Of a stretch of DNA of 64,000 nt, positions 40,892-53,926 are shown piece after piece. The stretch's first letter is position 1. Every line of letters starts with the position of its first letter. The notes under the pieces are model-generated. The model ran no database searches. It was not told the origin of the DNA and saw only the letters and a list, made by a program, of their open reading frames with translations. The position numbers and the translations under genes were made by a program. This stretch comes from Trichinella spiralis. Lineage: Eukaryota > Nematoda > Enoplea > Trichinellida > Trichinellidae. The stretch spans positions 77,725-141,724 of the forward strand of contig CM012954.1 in the NCBI GenBank assembly GCA_000181795.3, in the 5' to 3' direction.

Positions 40892-41119
40892 AGAAAAGGT
40901 TGTACTACATGCCACATAAATAATAATTATTTATGATGGATGCAATTCGCACAAGCCATTTCCAAACCATAGGTGCATCTTTTGATACTACATCAATAAA
41001 TAGGTAGATGTGTTGGTGATATACGCTTTTCCAAATTGAACCTCGAAACCGAAATGCCTCTACAAAATTTAACCTATTTACAAGATAGCAGCATTGAAAA
41101 GTGCAACTATTTTACCATT
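39728..41119. other. Convergent region, bHLH 3' / UBA1 3'
   Basis: Begins with a (GTT)n tract (about 39764-39780). It holds a C-rich stretch (about 40283-40340) and a (GAAA)n microsatellite at about 40862-40895. Overlapping ORFs on both strands at 39853-40413 are mutual shadows in a less AT-rich patch with no family match. This is probably bHLH 3'UTR and spacer. Confidence 0.5.
40862..40895. repeat. (GAAA)n microsatellite
   Basis: About eight near-perfect GAAA units followed by GAAGAAAA; non-coding. Confidence 0.9.
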
Positions 41120-44100
41120 TTAATCACTGGACTTGCTGCAAGAACGAAACACATACTTGATGTAAGGGAGCTCAATATCTTCACCATGTTCATCAGTACA
41201 CATCGTCTCGAGAACAATAGCATTGACATAAGATGGAATTTTTTGCCCAGTAATCGATTCAACCAAATCAGTTACCCTTGAATAACAAACATATTATTGT
41301 CCAATATAATTAACTAATATCAATCCTTATTATTATAAATTTTTAAAAATTATTTGCACTCAATTAAAATTCACTTCATTCAACATACTTCATGTTCATT
41401 CGCTGTTGCTGCTTCGCCAGGGGAAGAAAAAACGAGAACAACATGCTAACTCCTTGAGAAAGCATAGTGACTTCCACATTAAATTTTTCCTAAACATGTA
41501 TTTCACAAAAAAAAATATAGTGCATACAATAATAACATGCAACCACAAATTTCACATCTCCAGTTTTACCTTCATGTACGACAAAAATTCTTTCAATGTC
41601 ATTTCTCCTTTCAATTCCAAACAATCCCACAATGTCCATTCTTTATCATAAAACTAGAAATATTAACTCATTTAAGAAAAAATAATAATAAAGAAACCGC
41701 ATAATCATTTGCATAATAAATATAATTTCACTTCTTAAATATCAACTGCAAATCTTGAAAACGACTATCATCATCTAAAAATTTTATATATTACTTTTTT
41801 CACTGGTGTTCTGATAGGTTCGGCAAAGCCAAAAAATGGCAAAGCAAGATTCATGAAACTATTCTTGAAACGTTCCAAATTCGCTTTCTTAGACGAAGAA
41901 CTGACAATCTTAAATACAAAAGAGACTCTGAGCATATCAATGAAAAGTCAGTCTGTCAGTCTGACTGTTGGTGAATCTCTTGGCGTATGCGCATACCTTG
42001 TAAAATTCTAAACCAACCAAACCAGCTACTGCAGCCGTAGTTGTAGCAATCGCTGGAATAATGCGACCAGCAATCTGTTTAGTCTAAATAAGACAAATTT
42101 AATGAATGAAAGAAAAAATGTGAAGCAAAAAAGAAAAAAACTAATATACAATACCTTCATAAAGTCAGCTTTTTCAATTTTATAATTTTCTGCACGCAAA
42201 TTGCTTGCCGCTGTTATGAATTCCATATGATGATTGGTATCGTCGTCTTTTTCAAAATCGATCGGTACCAAACGGGAAGTTTTTTCCGGCTTCAACTTTG
42301 CCAACATCAATTGCAAATCTTGAAAACGACTATCATCATCTGAAACGATGGAAAAAAAAACATGGATAATCTTTGCAAGGTGCAGTGGTGGTGTTCAAAA
42401 AACACAAATATTCACCGGATGTCGCTCCAGCAAGTTCAGCCGCTTCTTCGTCCGTTGTTGGAATTTTCAAACCAATCTTCGGTTTAAACGGTGGCGGTTT
42501 CACTTCAGAAGCCAATTCGACAACTTTATCCATGTCGTCGATCGGCTTCATTGCGTACATTTGGGCACGCAAAAATGCACTGGCAAAAATGAACTGTCTA
42601 TGCTCAGGGTTGGAACTGTCGAAATAAATTGCATGTGGACAACGTTTGCTGCCGGACCAAAATTTCGTTCCAAATGCGGTCAACTGATCTTCTGGAAAAC
42701 TGTAAAGCAACTGTTGGATTTGAAAATTAAAATGCTGCTCAAACTGGAGTCGTGCCCAGCGAACACAAGCTTCAACTGTTGCTGGACGATCATCCGACAA
42801 ATAATGATAAACATTTTCAAGCAGTTCAAGCTAAAAAAAATAACAATAATAACACTCATATCTATCAGTGTATATAACAACAATTATATATTTGTTTTAC
42901 TTTCTGAGAATCGTGCATCTTATCAATTCTATCAAAAAAACCCCTCGGATCATCCAAAAATTGATTAGCCAACTCAGCAGGAATGCTAAACGCTCCTTCG
43001 AACAGATCGCGAGCCCACTTGAAAAACAATCAAATTAAAAAACATACACACACACACACACACATAGAGAGAAAGAAAGAGAAATAATAATTAGAAATAC
43101 TTGAATTGTATGTTCGATAGTGTTGGGAAAGTTCCGCAACGTGCATATAGGAATAGACTTTTCCGGTGGATCATGAGAACTACTGTATGATTCAGTTAAA
43201 AACGGATAGACCACCTGAGTGCTACCTTTGGGACCTTGAGTACCGGAATCAAGCAAAGGCAGTCGATAATAAACACACCGTCGATCCACATAAGTACCTT
43301 TTTAAAAGTAATTAAATTTTTTTTGGAAAAAAAGAAATAAATAATTCAAGACAACAATTGCTTACGAGCTTCAATATTATCTAAAGCATTTGCAACACCG
43401 TCCAGTTTTTCAAAAAATGCATCATCAAAAATGTTTTCCGTCCCCGTGCCAACTCGTTCGCACATCGCCACTACATTCAACTGCGAATTAAAATTTTTCG
43501 CCACTTTACCTGCCACTTCAGCCTTTTTAGCCTAAAGTTCAGAAATTTAGAAAAAAAAATTCCACAACACTCACCGATCGATGACCGTGATAATTAAAAT
43601 TTATACTCAAATCAAGCATCCGCAAGCAAATAAATCAACGATTAAAAAAAAATTTTTTTTTCAAATTATAATTACAGTTAGTTAACTTACTCCAACATCT
43701 GATCTACGAAATAAAAACTGGCGATTCAAATTTGACAATTCAATATTATCCATGTCGGTGATTATTAAGCAGCCGTCTTTTCCACAGGCAACACCCATCA
43801 TTGCGAAATTTTTCAACAGCTCACAGCCAATTGCTCCAGCGCCCACCTAAATAAAAATAAGAAAAATAAGTTATCATAAAATACAAAACATCCAATACTA
43901 GAAGGAAAAGTTAATTATTACAATCAACCACTTCTGCTTGGCCAATGCTTCTTGAAAATTCCAACCAAACACAGCCGCTTGACCGTCGTAACGACTGCCT
44001 TGCAGACGACATGCTCCTTCATCGCGCAAACCGTAAGCACTATCTGTTTCTGGCAAACATTCCAGTGAATCAAAATACAGCCATTGGTGTATAGGTGTAA

Positions 44101-45820
44101 AAATGCCTGTCACTGCCTGGAAAAAAAAACAATTCTGAAAATCTGCTACGTACACAGATGCAAATATTTTCTACTTTCATAGCCTCTTGAGCAGCTATTC
44201 CTCCAATGAATCCATTCATTGCTACCAAATTTCCAACAGCTTGAAAACTTAGCATCTTGGCTAATCTCGCATCGACTTTCTCTAGTTTTATTTTCGCAGG
44301 AAGCTGAGTGTTGATTTCCTCACAGTATTGAAGCATTTGCTCGGCGTCAGCCTTAAAAAAATGCATTTTCATTTTTAAAAATACAACTGACATAATATTC
44401 TGACCAAATTCTGCGGTCGTGGTAAGCGCCCTTCTTTTTCGAAAAACATGTGCAAACCTTGCCAAATAACATGCATCTGTTGGGGTCGGTCCAATTTAGA
44501 ATGATCAGAAACTAAAATTTCCGGATCCAGCAACGCTTCATTGAGAGATACCTAAATACAATTTCATATATTAAAGATTTGGGCTGATAGTTTTACTTAT
44601 TTATTCATTTATTTAACTTATACGAATAAAATGGTGCAATTTCTTAATAATATAAAACGCACAAATAAATAAATAAATAAATAGACTTACAAATTCCATT
44701 TTCACCGGAACTTTCACCGTTTTCGCTTTGCCACCTTCAGTATGCTCAGAATATGTAGAAATATCACCAATATTGAATTCCATAGTATCTAAAATAAACC
44801 AAAGATCTGAAATACTTGCTTCACGAAAAAAAAGTATACATATATAAACTTACTGATAACTTTCACTTTACGAGGGGGACAGTCGTTCAGTTCAACCATT
44901 CCTTTCACTTCACGAAAAGTAACATAGTCACCGTCTTCCAAATTATGCTTCATATCTTCCAAAACAAAAACATTTCCAGTTTCCTAACAAATATTAATTT
45001 AAAAAAATCAACAATAACTATAAACTTTTATGTATAGAAAAAAAAACCAACTCTGTCAATGTGATTAATAATAACTTCAGTGCACGGTTCACCATTCGAA
45101 TCGTCGATAATGTGATTCGAACCAAAATCATTAAACAAAACACCGAACAAGCCGCGGCAATCGGCTGCAATAAATTTTTTCCCATACTTTCTGGTCCACA
45201 AATTAATCTGCTTTTGTTCTGCTAAAGTTGCCTCAGTAATTATGACAAGCTACAATTAAAAAGAAAAAACCACGCTATATTTGACAATTCTGCGCTGCTG
45301 CTGTGACTGGAAAAGAAACTGAAAAAAAAACTTGCATCGAACTGCTTTACTAAATTTTCATTCAATTCTTCAGTAATGCATCCAACAGTAACGCTGTCAT
45401 TAAGTTCCTCCAAGTGGGGCCACGATTCCACGGCCCGATTTTTCCCCAAACACTGTTCGTTCAAATAGTACTGAAACAGTGAAATCAATCTATCATAAAA
45501 TGTCGCTTAGATACGAAATTGTGCACTAACCTGAGCCGACAAGTCCAACCAAGTTGCAGTTTTCGTATCGTGAATAGTGACGTGTCGAATACCTCCAAGT
45601 ATGAGATTTTTAGCAATTTCCACACCAACTCCACCAATGCCACTTATTAAAACGGTTGAAATTCTCAAACGCCGCATGGCAACTTCCCCCAAAGCATATC
45701 TAATTAGTTCAATAATAATTTATAATAGACCGTTCCAGTCAATTAATTTCACTTACAGTTGACGAAAATACAGCTGTGGATCAAAAGAGCCCTAACTTTT
45801 GATCGCCCCATTACCCATGT
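41120..45820 (-). CDS. UBA1: Ubiquitin-activating enzyme E1, block 1 (3'-complete, broken 5' end)
   Basis: E1 enzyme that adenylates ubiquitin and loads it on its catalytic Cys. Minus-strand exons cover nearly the whole protein: [18 protein letters not shown] (inactive adenylation half), [23 protein letters not shown] sequence of the active half (about 43.7 kb), [15 protein letters not shown], the catalytic Cys motif [12 protein letters not shown] (about 43.14 kb), the Cys domain, [16 protein letters not shown], and the ubiquitin-fold domain ([31 protein letters not shown]). It ends SSD-TAA at 41120. At the 5' end, next to the N gap, the exon equivalent to [16 protein letters not shown] reads MGNGAIKS then stop because of homopolymer-length differences. 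Only this block carries the last two exons. See the findings for why it probably overlaps block 2 and is not a second gene. Confidence 0.9.
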
Positions 45821-45911
45821 CTGTGTTAGAAGATTTTTCAGAATTTCCTTGAATCGGACCTTCAACCATATCCGTTCGAGACCTTTGATATCTTAAATAT
45901 ATTTCCAAAAC
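41583..45911. repeat. Left unit of a 4.3-kb near-identical direct repeat (UBA1)
   Basis: Matches 45922-50241 base for base at a constant offset of about 4336-4338, with scattered SNPs and small indels. The indels lie in homopolymers and in the CA/GA microsatellite near 43045. Both units are in the same orientation, separated only by ten N. Confidence 0.95.
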
Positions 45912-45921
45912 NNNNNNNNNN
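45912..45921. other. Assembly gap (10 N)
   Basis: Ten consecutive N between the two UBA1 blocks. The sequence on both sides of the gap differs from the other block mainly by single-base indels. Confidence 1.
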
Positions 45922-48900
45922 AAAAATTCTTTAATGTCCTTTCTCCTTTCAATTCCAAACAATCCCACAATGTCCATTCTTTATCATAAAACTAGAAATA
46001 TTAACTCATTTAAGAAAAAATAATAATAAAGAAACCGCATAATCATTTGCATAATAAATATAATTTCACTTCTTAAATATCAACTGCAAATCTTGAAAAC
46101 GACTATCATCATCTAAAAATTTTATATATTACTTTTTTCACTGGTGTTCTGATAGGTTCGGCAAAGCCAAAAAATGGCAAAGCAAGATTCATGAAACTAT
46201 TCTTGAAACGTTCCAAATTCGCTTTCTTAGACGAAGAACTGACAATCTTAAATACAAAAGAGACTCTGAGCATATCAATGAAAAGTCAGTCTGTCAGTCT
46301 GACTGTTGGTGAATCTCTTGGCGTATGCGCATACCTTGTAAAATTCTAAACCAACCAAACCAGCTACTGCAGCTGTAGTTGTAGCAATCGCTGGAATAAT
46401 GCGACCAGCAATCTGTTTAGTCTAAATAAGACAAATTAAATGAATGAAAGAAAAAATGTGAAGCAAAAAAGAAAAAAACTAATATACAATACCTTCATAA
46501 AGTCAGCTTTTTCAATTTTATAATTTTCTGCACGCAAATTGCTTGCCGCTGTTATGAATTCCATATGATGATTGGTATCGTCGTCTTTTTCAAAATCGAT
46601 CGGTACCAAACGGGAAGTTTTTTCCGGCTTCAACTTTGCCAACATCAATTGCAAATCTTGAAAACGACTATCATCATCTGAAACGATGCAAAAAAAAACA
46701 TGGATAATCTTTGCAAGGTGCAGTGGTGGTGTTCAAAAAACACAAATATTCACCGGATGTCGCTCCAGCAAGTTCAGCCGCTTCTTCGTCCGTTGTTGGA
46801 ATTTTCAAACCAATCTTCGGTTTAAACGGTGGCGGTTTCACTTCAGAAGCCAATTCGACAACTTTATCCATGTCGTCGATCGGCTTCATCGCGTACATTT
46901 GGGCACGCAAAAATGCACTGGCAAAAATGAACTGTCTATGCTCAGGGTTGGAACTGTCGAAATAAATTGCATGTGGACAACGTTTGCTGCCGGACCAAAA
47001 TTTCGTTCCAAATGCGGTCAACTGATCTTCTGGAAAACTGTAAAGCAACTGTTGGATTTGAAAATTAAAATGCTGCTCAAACTGGAGTCGTGCCCAGCGA
47101 ACACAAGCTTCAACTGTTGCTGGACGATCATCCGACAAATAATGATAAACATTTTCAAGCAGTTCAAGCTAAAAAAAATAACAATAATAACACTCATATC
47201 TATCAGTGTATATAACAACAATTATTATTTGTTTTACTTTCTGAGAATCGTGCATCTTATCAATTCTATCAAAAAAACCCCTCGGATCATCCAAAAATTG
47301 ATTAGCCAACTCAGCAGGAATGCTAAACGCTCCTTCGAACAGATCGCGAGCCCACTTGAAAAACAATCAAATTAAAAAACATACACACACACACACACAT
47401 AGAGAGAGAGAGAGAAAAAATAATAATTAGAAATACTTGAATTGTATGTTCGATAGTGTTGGGAAAGTTCCGCAACGTGCATATAGGAATAGACTTTTCC
47501 GGTGGATCATGAGAACTACTGTATGATTCAGTTAAAAACGGATAGACCACCTGAGTGCTACCTTTGGGACCTTGAGTACCGGAATCAAGCAAAGGCAGTC
47601 GATAATAAACACACCGTCGATCCACATAAGTACCTTTTTAAAAGTAATTAAATTTTTTTTTGGAAAAAAAGAAATAAATAATTCAAGACAACAATTGCTT
47701 ACGAGCTTCAATATTATCTAAAGCATTTGCAACACCGTCCAGTTTTTCAAAAAATGCATCATCAAAAATGTTTTCCGTCCCCGTGCCAACTCGTTCGCAC
47801 ATCGCCACTACATTCAACTGCGAATTAAAATTTTTCGCCACTTTACCTGCCACTTCAGCCTTTTTAGCCTAAAGTTCAGAAATTTAGAAAAAAAAATTCC
47901 ACAACACTCACCGATCGATGACCGTGATAATTAAAATTTATACTCAAATCAAGCATCCGCAAGCAAATAAATCAACGATTAAAAAAAATTTTTTTTTCAA
48001 ATTATAATTACAGTTAGTTAACTTACTCCAACATCTGATCTACGAAATAAAAACTGGCGATTCAAATTTGACAATTCAATATTATCCATGTCGGTGATTA
48101 TTAAGCAGCCGTCTTTTCCACAGGCAACACCCATCATTGCGAAATTTTTCAACAGCTCACAGCCAATTGCTCCAGCGCCCACCTAAATAAAAATAAGAAA
48201 AATAAGTTATCATAAAATACAAAACATCCAATACTAGAAGGAAAAGTTAATTATTACAATCAACCACTTCTGCTTGGCCAATGCTTCTTGAAAATTCCAA
48301 CCAAACACAGCCGCTTGACCGTCGTAACGACTACCTTGCAGACGACATGCTCCTTCATCGCGCAAACCGTAAGCACTATCTGTTTCTGGCAAACATTCCA
48401 GTGAATCAAAATACAGCCATTGGTGTATAGGTGTAAAAATGCCTGTCACTGCCTGGAAAAAAAAAACAATTCTGAAAATCTGCTACGTACACAGATGCAA
48501 ATATTTTCTACTTTCATAGCCTCTTGAGCAGCTATTCCTCCAATGAATCCATTCATTGCTACCAAATTTCCAACAGCTTGAAAACTTAGCATCTTGGCTA
48601 ATCTCGCATCGACTTTCTCTAGTTTTATTTTCGCAGGAAGCTGAGTGTTGATTTCCTCACAGTATTGAAGCATTTGCTCGGCGTCAGCCTTAAAAAAATG
48701 CATTTTCATTTTTAAAAATACAACTGACATAATATTCTGACCAAATTCTGCGGTCGTGGTAAGCGTCCTTCTTTTTCGAAAAACATGTGCAAACCTTGCC
48801 AAATAACATGCATCTGTTGGGGTCGGTCCAATTTAGAATGATCAGAAACTAAAATTTCCGGATCCAGCAACGCTTCATTGAGAGATACCTAAATACAATT

Positions 48901-50241
48901 TCATATATTAAAGATTTGGGCTGATAGTTTTACTTATTTATTCATTTATTTAACTTATACGAATAAAATGGTGCAATTTCTTAATAATATAAAACGCACA
49001 AATAAATAAATAAATAAATAGACTTACAAATTCCATTTTCACCGGAACTTTCACCGTTTTCGCTTTGCCACCTTCAGTATGCTCAGAATATGTAGAAATA
49101 TCACCAATATTGAATTCCATAGTATCTAAAATAAACCAAAGATCTGAAATACTTGCTTCACGAAAAAAAGTATACATATATAAACTTACTGATAACTTTC
49201 ACTTTACGAGGGGGACAGTCGTTCAGTTCAACCATTCCTTTCACTTCACGAAAAGTAACATAGTCACCGTCTTCCAAATTATGCTTCATATCTTCCAAAA
49301 CAAAAACATTTCCAGTTTCCTAACAAATATTAATTTAAAAAAATCAACAATAACTATAAACTTTTATGTATTAGAAAAAAAACCAACTCTGTCAATGTGA
49401 TTAATAATAACTTCAGTGCACGGTTCACCATTCGAATCGTCGATAATGTGATTCGAACCAAAATCATTAAACAAAACACCGAACAAGCCGCGGCAATCGG
49501 CTGCAATAAATTTTTTCCCATACTTTCTGGTCCACAAATTAATCTGCTTTTGTTCTGCTAAAGTTGCCTCAGTAATTATGACAAGCTACAATTGAAAAGA
49601 AAAAACCACGCTATATTTGACAATTCTGCGCTGCTGCTGTGACTGGAAAAGAAACTGAAAAAAAAACTTGCATCGAACTGCTTTACTAAATTTTCATTCA
49701 ATTCTTCAGTAATGCATCCAACAGTAACGCTGTCATTAAGTTCCTCCAAGTGGGGCCACGATTCCACGGCCCGATTTTTCCCCAAACACTGTTCGTTCAA
49801 ATAGTACTGAAACAGTGAAATCAATCTATCATAAAATGTCGCTTAGATACGAAATTGTGCACTAACCTGAGCCGACAAGTCCAACCAAGTTGCAGTTTTC
49901 GTATCGTGAATAGTGACGTGTCGAATACCTCCAAGTATGAGATTTTTAGCAATTTCCACACCAACTCCACCAATGCCACTTATTAAAACGGTTGAAATTC
50001 TCAAACGCCGCATGGCAACTTCCCCCAAAGCATATCTAATTAGTTCAATAATAATTTATAATAGACCGTTCCAGTCAATTATTTCACTTACAGTTGACGA
50101 GAATACAGCTGTGGATCAAAAGAGCCTAACTTTGATCGCCCATTAGCCATGTCTGTGTTGAAAGAATTTTCAGAATTTCTTGAATCGGATCCTTCAACCA
50201 TATCTGTTCGAGACTTTTGTATCTTAAATATATTTACAAAA
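45922..50241. repeat. Right unit of the 4.3-kb near-identical direct repeat (UBA1)
   Basis: Second copy of 41583-45911. It starts inside the ubiquitin-fold-domain exon and so lacks the last two UBA1 exons. It runs through the first internal exon and continues into unique sequence on the right. Confidence 0.95.
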
Positions 50242-52028
50242 ACCTTAAATAAACTCAAAAAATTCTGAATTCAAACAAACAACAATATTTCAAAAACTAA
50301 TCAACATAATAATAAAGATAATATAATTTTCCGTTCCTCAACATAACATTATATAACACCGGTAAAAACCAGTTTTTATGTTCATTCATCCATTTCCAAA
50401 TCGTAAAGTAAAAAAAATTCCATCGCCCTGCGGTTTTAAAAATTCTGGAGTTATATATCATCGCATTTCAATTTTCTTATCAAATTATTAATGTTTTTAC
50501 ACAATTATAGTTACCAATGAACAATGGCAAAAAAGTATAGACAATACCTATTTCGCGAACAGAATTTCCAGAACACAAAACTAAGAACTAAACACGCAGC
50601 AAATGACAAAAATAACAATAAAATTTTAAAACTGAAAAAACATTAAATATTTGCTTTAAAACTACCGCGCAAAATCAGTCGATATTTTATCTATCACACA
50701 ACACAGTAATTGCTCAATAGCAGAGCTTTTCAATTCAAATTTTCTGCATTACTTCCTCTTCGTTTAGTCAAATATTCCTACGCTAAACAAATGCTTGGCA
50801 CTGTGCCAACAATAAAAGGAAGTTGCAAAAGAACAAAATAACATTTATTAAACCTATCCCAAAACCGTTGATCTGTAAAACTTAACGTAAATAAACAGCA
50901 GCTGCAAACGGTTCACTTAAAATTTTCACATAAATTTGAAATACAACACAACAAAAAGAAAATGAAGCTGAAATTTGAAATTGAAAATCCAAATTCTCCC
51001 CCATCATAATTGTATCAAAAATAATCTTAAACTGTGACAATTTCTCTCATAAACTTGAAAAAGCAACTGCATATTCGAACTGTCTATGCCAACACTATTT
51101 CATACTGTCAGACACTATTTAACCTTGCATTTCATGTAAACCCTACAGTATACCTAATTCTCAGTTAATTGATAAAATTATTCATATTCCCTGAAGAAAA
51201 ACTAACAACTATTGTCATATTAATAAATATAAACGTAATAATATTGTTCATAATAAATTACTTTGCTAACCAATGTATACTATTTTCGCAACAACTTGAA
51301 AAGTAGTAAAAATCTCTTGAACGGTGAAGATAATGAGAAACCTAATTCTCAATTAAAAATCTGCAAGCTAAGAACTCAATATGCGATTCAATTGTAATTC
51401 AATTAAAAGAATTTTATTTTGTTCGTAAATTTTTTTCATGGCATACTAAGCAAATATTTAAAAACATCTAATTGTACCGTTAGTGCTAAAAGAAATTATT
51501 CAAAGTTTTCTACTTTATGATGAAATTACGGCTTACTGAAATCTGAATGAAGTATACGTGTAGCTAAAGTGAAAAGATTTACAAGAATTTCTTTTATCCT
51601 GACATTGCAGCATTTACGCATTTGATAATGCTTTGTAAAAATAAAATTTTCTTCAAGAAAGATAATTATAAAAGAGTTTTCAGCGAAATTACAAATTGTG
51701 AATGTGATTCTAAAAGAACTTAAATCATTCACCGAACCTAGTTAACGCGCTATTTACACGTTTTGGCTGCTCAAATCAACTCAAACAGTATAAAAATTAG
51801 CACAAAAATGTAGTTGAAATTTTCGAAAACTAAACACCTTCAACAGTGAATACTAAAAAGACCGCTTGAAGATTAAATACCAAAAAGTTTCATTATAGAC
51901 CAACGCACCTTATCGCCTGTGGAACAATCGATACTGTCTATTTTTGACCGTTTTGAAGGAGGTGACGGATTATTTGGATCCACTTGGTTAGAGTTTAAAT
52001 TTTTGGTTGACTCTTCACACAGAGACAT
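45922..52028 (-). CDS. UBA1: Ubiquitin-activating enzyme E1, block 2 (5'-complete, 3' end lost at gap)
   Basis: Same protein as block 1, with an intact 5' end. The N-terminal exon 51909-52028 (40 codons, [10 protein letters not shown]...) carries a basic, NLS-like PPSKRSKID and ends AAG|GTGCGT in phase 0. After a 1.7-kb intron it joins the exon at about 50090-50227 ([11 protein letters not shown]...[20 protein letters not shown]), then [18 protein letters not shown]. The rest follows as in block 1, including the catalytic Cys motif [10 protein letters not shown] at about 47.48 kb. The coding sequence breaks off at 45922 inside the ubiquitin-fold exon ([13 protein letters not shown]). Human UBA1 also has a nuclear isoform with a basic N-terminus and a shorter form. 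The internal Met (MANGRS, 50150) could serve as the short-form start. The acceptor TTTCTTTCTAG lies four bases 5' of the upstream ATG. Confidence 0.9.
50242..51908 (-). other. Large 5' intron of UBA1
   Basis: AT-rich, with no exon recognised on either strand. Both splice ends are in phase 0 (AAG|GTGCGT and ATTTAAG|ATACAA). It might hold a second promoter for a shorter UBA1 isoform, but nothing visible proves this. Confidence 0.5.
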
Positions 52029-52444
52029 GGAACTAGAAAGAAATTCACAATGAAGAACATAATAAAATATTCACAACGACTAATAGGTAAAACTAACGGA
52101 TCACTAATATCAGTAATAAAATCAATAGAAAATTCTACCTTTCATAACGCGGAAACCGGAAAACGAAATCGCACTGAATTCTTGAAAGAAACCAATGAGA
52201 ATTATACACTCAAGAATATGCCCAATACTTTATTACTAATTATACTGTATTGATACCTGCAAAGCATATACATGAAATAAAAATTTTGATACTTTTGTAG
52301 GATATTATAAAAAATATTTTTTCTTTTTAAAAATTTTCGAATTATTATATGTATTAAATAATTGAAAAATCTACTCGTATCAGCTACGTCATTTTCTAAT
52401 GATACTCCTTTGAGATTTACCTGCAAAAGAGCATAAGAGAAACG
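52029..52444. promoter_or_regulatory. Shared 5' region between UBA1 and NOL8
   Basis: Only about 416 bases separate two divergent start codons. ORFs here (52050-52253 + and 52202-52468 -) are AT-rich and unmatched. Likely bidirectional promoter by position; no named motif is seen. Confidence 0.45.
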
Positions 52445-53883
52445 ATGAAAACTAATCGAAGCAGGCAAAAATCATTCTACAAAGTTGAAGGTGCAAAGGA
52501 TAAATCTTCAAAATTTCAACGACGTTATGTCCACGAGGCATTATCGCAGGTATATATTATTATAAATATATGGTTATGGTAGTCAATGTTGCTTGTAAAA
52601 GATAACTTTAATTTTGCTCTGCAACTGCAGTGTTTCCACATAATCGTTTAATAGAATGTGCTAAAACTAAGCATTAGTGAAACAATCCATGAAAACATGA
52701 ATGAGCATGGCTGTTTTTGTCAGACAGTAACAATTGAAAAGTTGCATGATTTGTTAATGAATAAAGTCGGCTAATGACTATTTTATTTTTTATGTTTTAC
52801 AGGGATGCAATGATTCGGCCAAGAATAAAATTAAATTTACCGAAGAATTTCCAGATGGAATTGCAGAACACAATCATACGACGACAGTTGCACTGGATTT
52901 TCCATCCATGACTAAAGCAGATCGTTCTAACTTTGTCAGACTGAATCATTTAGAAAATAGGCGGCAGCTATGGGAAGAACGTCAAAACATTATCAACATG
53001 GCATTTGAAGGAGTGCGTATGATTTTTCTTGATCAACTATAGCATGTAATGATGATCAGCTATTTGTTTGTTTAAAATTTAGGAATCGTGCAACTTGTTG
53101 AAAAACAAAAAAATTGTATTCACCGAGAATAGTTCAGTTGAAGATGACGAACAACAATGTGATAAGGATATTTCAAATGAAACGAATCGTCTCCAACTAT
53201 TTGATGAATGTGACGACGACGACGATGATGATGATGCACTTAATTATGGGGAATTTCCCAACAGTTTACCATGTTCAAAAGCACAGCAAAGGGTTAGAGC
53301 TTCAGTTTTAAATAAATTTGAAAATCTCAAAGTTTAAAAGCTATAAGCACTTTTGATTATTTTTGAACGTAATCAAATTGAACATGGCTTGAAAAACTGT
53401 ATAATTATATATGAAATGAACACAAGGTGTATAAATTAATAACTGTTATAGATGATGCGACATCAAGCAAAATTGGGATTGGATCCTCGATTCCGAATGA
53501 ATGCTCAATTTTTGGCAGATTTTGAAGAAAATGATTGCATGTCTTCAAATACGTCGGACAGTGAATCGGATGTAAATGTACAACAATGTTCAAATGAACT
53601 GAGCAGAAACATTTGCATTGCTGAAAAAGTGATTTCCGATTCTTCAGCTTATTCAAAATTTACACTGCCAAATTCAATAATAAATAAACCCTTTGCATTG
53701 AAAAGAAACAAAAATATGATCAGTGGTCGTTATAATCCGGACAATCCTGAACATTACATCTATGAATTGCGCCCAAATGTTTCGAACAAGAAAACATCCG
53801 CTGTGGAGAACGTTTCAAATAATTCTGTTCAATATGCTCAACAAGTGAATTCGTCAACAGAAGCAGAACAAAACTACTGTACC

Positions 53884-53926
<43 letters not shown>

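Noticed and set aside
42348..42968. 206-residue plus-strand ORF (and its 229-residue copy at 46686-47375)
   Set aside because: Antisense shadow of UBA1 Cys-domain exons; no family match, and it crosses UBA1 introns.
41120..52028. Recent tandem duplication of UBA1 as real biology
   Set aside because: Complementary truncations at an N gap, with indels at the contig ends, favour an unmerged overlap; kept only as the alternative.
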